A stretch of DNA of 19,443 nt from Deinococcus humi (GTDB lineage: Bacteria; Deinococcota; Deinococci; Deinococcales; Deinococcaceae). Position numbers and translations under genes: made by a program. Positions within the stretch are counted from its first letter, which is position 1. Every line of letters begins with the position of its first letter. Shown here in pieces: positions 1 to 6,312 of the stretch. The notes beneath the pieces were generated by a model, which was not told the DNA's origin, ran no database searches, and saw only the letters and a program-made list of their open reading frames with translations. The DNA lies in NCBI RefSeq assembly GCF_014201875.1, contig NZ_JACHFL010000034.1, positions 1 through 19,443 of the forward strand. The letters run 5' to 3'.

Positions 1-57
1 CGCCTGCCACACAGTTTCTTGCCAGGTCTTGAAGGCAGTTTGTTGATGGTGCCGACG

Positions 58-288
58 TCATAGAGCGGGAACGGTGGAGCGGGCAGGGTGATGAAGATTC
101 GTGACGCGGGCGTGCAACTCCACGAAGCCCTGTGCCCATTTTCGTGATCTGAAGCCTCGCTGCTGACGTTCCTGCCTCCGGATGGGACGGTGGGAGTGCT
201 CAACGATGTTGTTGCAGCGAGCGGTCGACACCACCTGGACGTGCTCCACGGGGTGGACGCTGGCGCCATTGGTTTCTACATGCTTTGA
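58..288 (-). pseudogene. IS6-family transposase, C-terminal fragment
   Basis: Read leftward, this frame gives the C-terminal third of an IS6-family DDE transposase: HPVEHVQVVSTARCNNIVEH, then an S-H-R-P stretch, a basic RRQERQQRGFRSRK segment and LHARVTNLHHP before the stop at 58-60. In IS6 transposases the NN(I/L)xExxHR segment carries the last catalytic glutamate, here the E of NNIVEH. The N-terminal helix-turn-helix and the first two aspartates are absent, because the frame opens only after a stop at 289-291 and unrelated sequence follows. The fragment is therefore 5'-truncated. The element's right terminal repeat is not visible before base 1. Its position next to a truncated helicase suggests that IS6 activity removed DNA here; that is inference. 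Family call is fairly sure. Confidence 0.72.
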
Positions 289-378
289 TCACGATAAGGG
301 GCGGTTGCAAGAAGGGGAAGGGCGATCTAATACCGCCTCGAGGTCGGCGCGACTCTGAGTGGGCTGCCTACATGCATC

Positions 379-1182
379 TTGTGGCGCTGGGCGGCAGGTG
401 CGCACGCTGCGGTGGCGAGCCTCGTCGAGGAGATGCTTCACCTTGACCTGCTCGAAGAAGAGGAGGGCCTCGTGTGGCTAACGCTACTGGGGCGGGCCTG
501 CGGTACGTCCTCCTTGTCGTTCGCGTCGAGCAAGCGGTTGATCAGGATGTTCAAGCAGGGCCAGCTGCGCGGTGACACGACCCTCGGTCTGCTCACGGCT
601 ACCCACGTCACCAGCGAGCTGGACGACATCTACACGCCGATGCAGAAAAGGGGCACCTTCGAGACAAAGTGGAGCGTGTTGGCCACAAGGAATTTTGGGG
701 CTGACGTCAGGCGCGCTCCACAGCGTTATGCGGAGGACTCCTGGGCGTTTCACGCTCGCTGCAAGCGCAGCCTCGTGTTGCGTGACTGGATGAACGGCAA
801 AGCGATGGCCGACCTCAAGAACACCTACAAAACGAACGCCTTCATCGTGATGGACGCCGGGAGTATCCGTGGCAGCGCAGACGCGACGTGCTTCCATCTA
901 CGGTCTGTGCACGCGCTGGCGTCGGCGCTGCTCGTGACCGGCGATCTCGACGCAGAAGCGTTCGACCGCGAGGTCACGCGCCTGAAGTTCGGACTGCTCA
1001 AGAAAGCCCTCGGGCTGCTGGAACTGCCACTGAGGCTCGACCGCAGAGAGATGCTCGCATTGCATGCCCGCGCTGGATCAACGCTGGAGCAGTTGCGCGG
1101 CTGGTCGCTGACTGATCTCCAGTCTGCTCTCGGAGAGGATCGTGGGTTTCAGGTCCATGCGGTTCTGTACAGTCCCGCGTGA
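379..1182 (+). pseudogene. Ski2-like superfamily II helicase, C-terminal fragment
   Basis: The product (about 267 residues from a TTG; the frame is open from 331) resembles the region after the motor domains in Ski2-like SF2 helicases. It has a winged-helix-like stretch with the LLGRACGTSSLSF turn (typical LGR...SGLS), a YTPMQKRG segment, then a helical bundle with FHARCKRSLVLRDWMNG and an FHLRSVHALASAL helix. Walker A, DEAH and the RecA-like motifs are all missing, so it cannot act as a helicase by itself. No ribosome-binding site precedes it, and the IS6 fragment lies just upstream. Ski2-like helicases occur in DNA repair and in defence systems such as Hachiman (HamB); which one this came from cannot be decided. 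It might still be expressed as a domain, but a truncated remnant is more likely. Confidence 0.6.
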
Positions 1183-1254
1183 CCGCTTGGGCAGTTCGTC
1201 AGTCCTGCGTTCCGCTTTAACAGTGACAAGTATCTGCGGCAGGCGGGTGGTGAC

Positions 1255-1464
1255 ATGAATAAAAATCCCTCGATGGACGTTGTGTTCATTGGGGGTACTG
1301 CTGACAACCGCGAGTGGGCTGTAGAGGCAGACAGGTCAAAGCGTGGTTGGCTGTGCCCGAGGCGATTGAGCAGAGCAGCTGCTCTGGCTGGAATGCATTC
1401 TGATCCGATTACTCACCATGCGGTGAACGGAGCACCGTGGGTTCGTAAACCAGAACATCGGTAA
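1255..1464 (+). CDS. short ORF of unknown function, doubtful
   Basis: A 69-codon frame begins MNKNPSMDVVFIGGTADNRE, which reads like a natural N-terminus, but the composition after about residue 35 is not protein-like and the 3' end overlaps the convergent XRE gene. The frame is in phase with the helicase fragment, separated from its stop (1180-1182) by 24 codons. A weak GGTGG lies close to the ATG. It may be the broken start of a lost gene. I do not recognise it. Confidence 0.22.
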   Translation: MNKNPSMDVVFIGGTADNREWAVEADRSKRGWLCPRRLSRAAALAGMHSDPITHHAVNGAPWVRKPEHR

Positions 1465-1687
1465 TATCCACGTCCTCTCCGGTCAGTGTCCGCAAGCCGT
1501 CCAGAATATTGAGCAGGGTTGGCAGGTCAATCCGCGTCGGTTCGTGGCCCCGCTTAGCGATGCGGTACACCGTGTTCATATAGCTCGTCCCCATGGCCTT
1601 GCCCAGCGCGTAGGCCGTGAGATTGCGCTCAGCCAGAAAATCAGCCAGGCGCCAGCGGAGAGCAGACATCCCGGCATGGTCACGCAT
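1409..1687 (-). CDS. XRE/Cro-C1 family helix-turn-helix regulator
   Basis: This 92-residue protein is almost entirely one Cro/C1-type DNA-binding domain. LADFLAERNLTAYALGKAMG supplies helices 1 and 2, and the following TSYMNTVYRIAKRG stretch is the recognition helix region. DLPTLLNILDGLRTLTGEDV closes the domain, matching the usual helix-4/5 pattern (l..il..l...tg..v...dll). An alternative start at residue 7 (base 1669) would remove only MRDHAG. It probably acts as a dimeric repressor of its own gene and of the rightward genes, because a palindrome (1713-1728) lies between its start and those genes. No sensor domain is present. Antitoxins of this size exist, but no toxin-like gene adjoins it. 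Confidence 0.85.
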   Translation of the reverse strand: MRDHAGMSALRWRLADFLAERNLTAYALGKAMGTSYMNTVYRIAKRGHEPTRIDLPTLLNILDGLRTLTGEDVDITDVLVYEPTVLRSPHGE

Positions 1688-1712
1688 TCGCGTTTTCTTC
1701 GCTATTCTCCGT

Positions 1713-1728
1713 ACGCCTAGTTAGGTGT
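1713..1728. promoter_or_regulatory. candidate operator of the XRE regulator
   Basis: The sequence ACGCCTAGTTAGGTGT is a near-perfect dyad. The CCTA and TAGG arms flank a 2-base centre and the outer AC and GT also pair, with one mismatch per arm. It lies 26 bases upstream of the XRE start and 7 bases before a TATAAA box (1735-1740) that could serve the rightward genes, so binding could repress both directions. Site size and position are typical for Cro-like regulators; the link is inferred. Confidence 0.45.
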
Positions 1729-1734
1729 AATGGG

Positions 1735-1740
1735 TATAAA
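1735..1740 (+). promoter_or_regulatory. candidate -10 box for rightward genes
   Basis: TATAAA on the plus strand is the best -10-like hexamer in the divergent region. It lies just after the operator-like dyad, which would occupy the spacer and -35 area. No good -35 hexamer is visible. Weak prediction from sequence alone. Confidence 0.25.
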
Positions 1741-1856
1741 CTGAGCCAGGTGGAAATGGGTCCGTTCTGCATAGCGCATGAAAGCTGCCAGACGTGACAC
1801 CAACCCCCTTGCAGCACAAGTGCACTCAGGCCTTCAGCGCGGACCAGCGTCACAGG

Positions 1857-1994
1857 ATGAATCGACCGACGGGCGTCGGCTCAGCCCAAAAACATCAACC
1901 AGAGCTTGCCCCCACAGCCCCGTCCCCATTCGCTCTTCTGATTCCTCCTCACCCAGACGTCAACGTGACGGACCGGCCCCTGGAGAACCCATGA
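1857..1994 (+). CDS. possible small proline-rich leader ORF
   Basis: A 45-codon frame (begins MNRPTGVGSAQKHQ, ends in a proline-rich PPHPDVNVTDRPLENP) has a stop codon that overlaps the next gene's start as ATGA (1991-1994). That arrangement is typical of translational coupling. A longer version could start at 1794. No strong ribosome-binding site is seen, and the low-complexity composition means it may be chance. The JAB-like frame is also open back to 1778, but its product there is equally low-complexity. Confidence 0.25.
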   Translation: MNRPTGVGSAQKHQPELAPTAPSPFALLIPPHPDVNVTDRPLENP

Positions 1995-2647
1995 CTACGG
2001 ACAACCCTCCCCTCCCCAGCCACCTCGGCGGGGCTTCTAGGGTGACCGTGACCCCCTGTGTCGCTGCTGCATTCCAGCAAAACCGGCAGGCCGGGGACGA
2101 ACCCCGCTCAGGCGCTCTGCTGGGCACGTGGCCCCCTGAAGATCACCAGATCCATGTCACCGAAGCCGTCCCATGCATCGGCCTTGTGCGCGAAACGCCC
2201 TCAGCTCACCCCTTTGCCGTGGATCACTCGTACCTGAAGAGCCGACGGAAAATCCTCAACCAACAAGACCATGCCATCTACAGCTCACTCCCCGGGCTCC
2301 ATCATCGGCACCCGATTGTCACGCTCGGCTACTGGCTGGTCATGCCCAGAGCGCCGCTTGCACCCGGAGAAGACATCGTGGACGCAATGCGTCAGGCCCG
2401 TAGCCGCGAACTGGCCCTGCTGGAGCGCGCCATTGCAGCGGGCTGGCTGCGTGGGACGCGACTGATCACTGCAGTCCGCGAGGAATGGGGCGAGACGCGA
2501 GTTCGCGCTTATGTGGTGGGTCCCGGGGTGCCGATCCGCCAGGTGATGTTTCCCAGGCATCTGTGGGATCCCAGCGCTCCGGATGGGCCAGCGGTTCGCT
2601 TGCCTCCCGAGCGGGACAATGGCCCGGTCCGCGGGGAACTCCATTGA
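1991..2647 (+). CDS. possible degenerate JAB/MPN-like protein
   Basis: This 218-residue product starts at ATG 1991, chosen because GGAG (1982-1985) precedes it and the upstream open frame is low-complexity. Residues 17-60 (RVTVTPCVAAAF, then DEPRSGALLGTW, then HVTEAVP) resemble the opening of the JAB/MPN metalloprotease fold, where a glutamate precedes (S/G)xxLLG and a beta strand. Around residues 104-117 comes HHRHPIVTLGYWLV. It contains an H-x-H-P as in the JAMM motif, but the order relative to the hydrophobic strand is unusual and the downstream SxxD is not obvious. Catalysis is therefore doubtful. JAB domains remove ubiquitin-like tags or bind zinc in bacterial defence contexts. Low to moderate confidence; otherwise a conserved hypothetical. 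It is followed after 118 bases by another gene on the same strand. Confidence 0.42.
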   Translation: MTTDNPPLPSHLGGASRVTVTPCVAAAFQQNRQAGDEPRSGALLGTWPPEDHQIHVTEAVPCIGLVRETPSAHPFAVDHSYLKSRRKILNQQDHAIYSSLPGLHHRHPIVTLGYWLVMPRAPLAPGEDIVDAMRQARSRELALLERAIAAGWLRGTRLITAVREEWGETRVRAYVVGPGVPIRQVMFPRHLWDPSAPDGPAVRLPPERDNGPVRGELH

Positions 2648-2765
2648 GCGCCGAGCCGAGTCCTGTAAGGCCACGGAGACGTGCTGGGGTGACCCAGCGC
2701 GTGACGCTGGCATCCAAGCGGTGGGCCGCTTTTCCATGCTCGCCTGAAGCTTCAGGGAGGTCCAC

Positions 2766-3422
2766 ATGGGCGTAGAAGAAGAGTCTCACGTTGAGCTTCA
2801 GTCACCTGACCCCATCGCAGATGTGTTCCATGCCATGCAGGTCCACGAGCAGGTGATGCTAGCGGTGGCGAAATACGCGGACGTGAAGCCAGATCAACTC
2901 CGCAGAGTGCTGTTCCGACTGGCCGATCAGCCGGACGAGGTCTGGCCCAAGGACAGTGATGAACAGTACGCACAACGCTTCATTACCCTGGCCGGCCTGC
3001 CGGACATCTTTACACTGATTGACGACTGGTCCGCCTCAATCCATTACGACATGACCGAGGTGGACGCTCTCCTGAATGGGGTGCCTCCGGCCGTAATGCT
3101 GTCTGTCATCAGTCTGCCTGAAGGCGAGGACCGCGAAGACGTGTTGATTCAGGCCTGGGATGGGGGCTGGGACGCGGCGCAGACAGAAGTGGCCGTGCGG
3201 GCGATGTGGGACACGCTGGACGTACCGGCCGAGCTGCTGACGGCCATGGACGGATATAAAGCGGCGCTGTCAGATCCGGCGCTGGTTCATGGCTCTGCCA
3301 GGTACGCCAGCCTGCGCCGGGCATTGTTTGAGATCGAGCTTGTGTGCAGGGAATTCATTCAGGAGCGGAGGCGCATGTACTGGGAGCAGCGGAATTTTGA
3401 GGATCTCGAAGACGACACCTGA
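2766..3422 (+). CDS. hypothetical protein, 218 residues
   Basis: A good ribosome-binding site (GGGAGGT, 6 bases before the ATG) supports this start. The protein is acidic and mostly helical in appearance, with no signal peptide, membrane segment or recognised catalytic motif. Visible blocks are LRRVLFRLADQPDEVWP, then FITLAGLPDIFTLIDDW, and a C-terminal long helix ELVCREFIQERRRMYWEQRN followed by an acidic end. It probably shares a transcript with the JAB-like gene, which ends 118 bases upstream. Composition matches its GC-rich neighbours. I do not recognise the family, and no function is proposed. Confidence 0.7.
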   Translation: MGVEEESHVELQSPDPIADVFHAMQVHEQVMLAVAKYADVKPDQLRRVLFRLADQPDEVWPKDSDEQYAQRFITLAGLPDIFTLIDDWSASIHYDMTEVDALLNGVPPAVMLSVISLPEGEDREDVLIQAWDGGWDAAQTEVAVRAMWDTLDVPAELLTAMDGYKAALSDPALVHGSARYASLRRALFEIELVCREFIQERRRMYWEQRNFEDLEDDT

Positions 3423-3602
3423 GGTGTTGAATGGAACAACCTGGTGAACAGACTGGGCCCTGCTTGATTGCCGCAAATCCAGACTCGGAGGCCAGCGGTC
3501 CAGTCTGCGCTGGGCTTCCATTGCATCTCAGGTTTGATCAACGAAATCTCCCCCCGGCGTGATCACAGCGTGGCACCTTTTGTTCTCCTGCCTTTCTGGG
3601 CA

Positions 3603-3626
3603 GGGGGTGGAGGGACGGCCACCCCC
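3603..3626. terminator. G/C-rich hairpin between convergent genes
   Basis: GGGGGTGG (3603-3610) pairs perfectly with CCACCCCC (3619-3626) around an 8-base loop. It sits between the ends of the rightward gene (3422) and the leftward primase gene (3652), so it could terminate both transcripts. No T-run follows on either strand, so intrinsic strength is uncertain. Confidence 0.45.
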
Positions 3627-3651
3627 GCTCTCCAGCTTCAAAGAATATTGC

Positions 3652-6312
3652 TTACGCCGAGTGCGTCTGGCCGAGCTTCTTCTCCTTGGCGGGACGCATG
3701 TCGCACAGGGTGCCGTAAGGACAGTCGTGGCACGGCTGAGGGAGGCAGAATTCCAGGGGCTGCTTCAGGGGAGGGGCAATCCCGCGCCCGGCCAGCGCTC
3801 CCAGCGTACGCGCGACGAACGCCTGGTCCAGGGCCACCAGGCGGGTCTGCTGTCCCCATAGGCGCGGGCGCTCTTCCGGGGCGTGGGAATTGACCAGGCC
3901 CTCGGCGCGCAGGGTACGGCCCACCCAGCGGGGTTCTTGCCATTCTGGCGTCTCGGTGGTGTGTTGGCAGCTTCCATCCTCAACCGTCAGCCGCCGCATC
4001 TCCAGCATGAGGTGCTTGACGCTGATGCGCTCCTGGTAGCCCTGCTCCACCAGGCTGACCACCGCCCCACGCACCCGATCGGCCGCAGCCATCTCCATCG
4101 CTGCTGGCTCGCGGTCTTGCCGGTTCAGCGCAGCGAGCAACTGGGGCGTGAGGACGGGATGGTCAATCAGCGCCGACAACACACGGAGAGGCGCTGTGAT
4201 CTCTGCCTGCCGGTTACGGTGGTCGGCATGGTGGGTCCGGTAATACCGGTCGATGCGGTGGACGTTTTCCATCACCCACACATGCAGGTTGTCGCGCAGG
4301 TTCTGGAGTTCCGGCCCCGACAGGTGTGCGGCTTGGACCAGGCTGGCCAAGGCGTCTTTCGGCACCTCACGGCTCTGGACGTGCAACATGCGCGTCGAGA
4401 GGATCTCGCCGGCTCCCCGGGTGTTGGTGATGACCTTGACCCCGTAAAAGTCCAGCTTCTCGACACGCATGGTCCTGGTGTTCGTCCAAGTCTTGGTGGC
4501 TGTGTCCTTTTTGTAGGAGACCTTGAGCTGCTGCACGAATTCGCCGAATTCGCCGTTCGCGCTGCGTTTGCCGATCTGCTCCAGATCGTCGAACACGGCC
4601 AGCCCATGCAGGTGGTCCAGCATGCGCGCCGCCGCTGCTGCGGTGGTCTGTCCGCTGATGATACTGGCGTTGCAGCCGACGGTGGCCATGGCAAGGCCCA
4701 GAGCCGTTTTGCCGGATCCGGCAGGACCAACGATCAGGACCAGCGGCACCGCGTCGAAGATCGGCTGGGCATAGCTGGTTAACACCACGAACGTCAGGAG
4801 GGCGTAGTCCTCGGGATAGGGCAGCACCACGGCCCGTTTCAGGTGTTCGTGGACCTGTGTCAACATCTCCTGCGGCGTCACGGTCATGGCACTCTGGATG
4901 GGACGGCGCTGGCGGGCCTCACGGAACCGGGTGATGCCCGCCAGGCTGAAGGTGGCCCGAGCTTCGTCAATCACTGGTTCTCGGCTGATGATGGTGCCGT
5001 CGTTCAGCGCAAGCACCAGGTCCTCGCGGGGGGTCCCTCTGGGGGCTGGCTGGTGGGCAAAGGTACAAACTACGCCGTCTGAACGCAGCACCATGGTGCG
5101 GTAACGCTGCAGCACATTTTCCTGCACCTTTCCGTCCTTGGCCTTATGCTCTTCTACCTGTCGTTCCAGCACCCGGAAGGGGACGTATAGGTGTCCGTTG
5201 ACGTAGGCGCTGCTGACGTCGACGGGGACGGCAGCGTGCAGGCCGGCCTGCTGCGGAAGTCGTCGGATCGGCTGCGGGCGGACCTCAAAGTCGAGGATGC
5301 GGGCCTCCTGGAGGAGCGTTTCAAACTGTGCGGCGGTCTGCCCGCGCTGGAAATAATCCGTCCAGGTGCTGCCCAGCCCTTCAGGCACCCACACTTGGTG
5401 AACATCCCGGCCCGCCCACGCATGGATCTGCCAGGCCAGGCGGTCACCAGCTTCATCGGCGTCGTGCCCGAGATAGACCCGGTCCCAGGTCTGCCAGAAC
5501 GCGGCCGACTTCCAGCGCTCCGGCAGGGCGCTGCCGTGGGTGCGGGTGATGATGCACAGGCGATCTGCCAGGGCGGTGTTCTGAATGACCTGCCAGAGCC
5601 GCCAGCTCTCCCAGGCCGTTCCACACACGAACAGGGAGGTGCGTCCGGCAGCGGGAGTCACCCAGTACGTGTCGGGAGGTCCAGTGGCCCAGGCCTCTGA
5701 AGAGGCTGGGGTGTTCTGGGTCAAACCGGGAACATGCAGGCGTACCCGCTTCCTGCGGGCCGTTCCCAGAGGGTCGAGCACTGGAAAGCAGAGGGCCTGC
5801 GTATAGTCACTTTCTCCCCCGTTGTACTGGGTCAGACCCAGGGAGAAGTGCAGGATGGTCTGCTGGATCAGCCCGAATGAGAGGAGAAAAGCCAGGGCAG
5901 GCTCATTTTTCAGCAGCAGCCCGGTGGCGCTGCTCAGACTGCGGGGGTGGGCCGGGGCCAGGAGTTGACCCGCCTGCGTGTGTGGGAAGAAGGTAGGTTG
6001 GGAGACCGTGGGGCGGTGGACTGTGAAGTCCCTGGCCCACTGAAGGGCACCGTCGATGTCTGTCCCCAGGGTCCGGGCAATCAGTGCGAAGATGTCACCG
6101 CTCGAGGGATTCGCCGCTGGGCGCTGGTCCGTCCAGTGGCCCAGCCGGGTCTGGTCGTGTCCCTCAATGGTCAGCCTGACGCTCGGAGTGCCAGGAATGT
6201 CGCTGACCTGCCACTGGGTGCCGTTCCAGACGGCGCGCCCATTGTAGAGGGTTTGGATGACCTTAGGGAGATCCTCAAGAAGGAGCGCTTCAAGCACCGG
6301 CACGCTGCCCAT
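3652..6312 (-). CDS. Toprim primase fused to AAA-type helicase/ATPase
   Basis: This protein of about 886 residues joins replication domains. Residues 25-95 resemble a CHC2-type primase N-terminus (PSVRLTIEG, then GHWTD and SSGDIFALIARTLG) but lack the zinc cysteines. Residues 225-345 form a Toprim domain, with the catalytic Glu in CGTAWES (about 235) and the acidic triad in YLGHDADEAGD (about 284-290). Residues 505-650 form an ATPase with Walker A GPAGSGKT (about 530-536), Walker B LAVFDD and a sensor-like VITNTRG. The C-terminus has a four-Cys cluster (about 856-870, C-x4-C-x2-C-x5-C). Known relatives prime and unwind DNA for phages and integrative elements. The start shares one base with the recombinase stop (TGATG), indicating coupled translation; a TTG one codon earlier is an alternative. 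GGAG lies about 10 bases upstream. Confidence 0.75.
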   Translation of the reverse strand: MGSVPVLEALLLEDLPKVIQTLYNGRAVWNGTQWQVSDIPGTPSVRLTIEGHDQTRLGHWTDQRPAANPSSGDIFALIARTLGTDIDGALQWARDFTVHRPTVSQPTFFPHTQAGQLLAPAHPRSLSSATGLLLKNEPALAFLLSFGLIQQTILHFSLGLTQYNGGESDYTQALCFPVLDPLGTARRKRVRLHVPGLTQNTPASSEAWATGPPDTYWVTPAAGRTSLFVCGTAWESWRLWQVIQNTALADRLCIITRTHGSALPERWKSAAFWQTWDRVYLGHDADEAGDRLAWQIHAWAGRDVHQVWVPEGLGSTWTDYFQRGQTAAQFETLLQEARILDFEVRPQPIRRLPQQAGLHAAVPVDVSSAYVNGHLYVPFRVLERQVEEHKAKDGKVQENVLQRYRTMVLRSDGVVCTFAHQPAPRGTPREDLVLALNDGTIISREPVIDEARATFSLAGITRFREARQRRPIQSAMTVTPQEMLTQVHEHLKRAVVLPYPEDYALLTFVVLTSYAQPIFDAVPLVLIVGPAGSGKTALGLAMATVGCNASIISGQTTAAAAARMLDHLHGLAVFDDLEQIGKRSANGEFGEFVQQLKVSYKKDTATKTWTNTRTMRVEKLDFYGVKVITNTRGAGEILSTRMLHVQSREVPKDALASLVQAAHLSGPELQNLRDNLHVWVMENVHRIDRYYRTHHADHRNRQAEITAPLRVLSALIDHPVLTPQLLAALNRQDREPAAMEMAAADRVRGAVVSLVEQGYQERISVKHLMLEMRRLTVEDGSCQHTTETPEWQEPRWVGRTLRAEGLVNSHAPEERPRLWGQQTRLVALDQAFVARTLGALAGRGIAPPLKQPLEFCLPQPCHDCPYGTLCDMRPAKEKKLGQTHSA

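Noticed and set aside
3883..4782. Long plus-strand open frame opposite the primase-helicase
   Set aside because: It lies wholly antisense to a gene with clear Toprim and Walker motifs; its product is low-complexity and lacks a ribosome-binding site.
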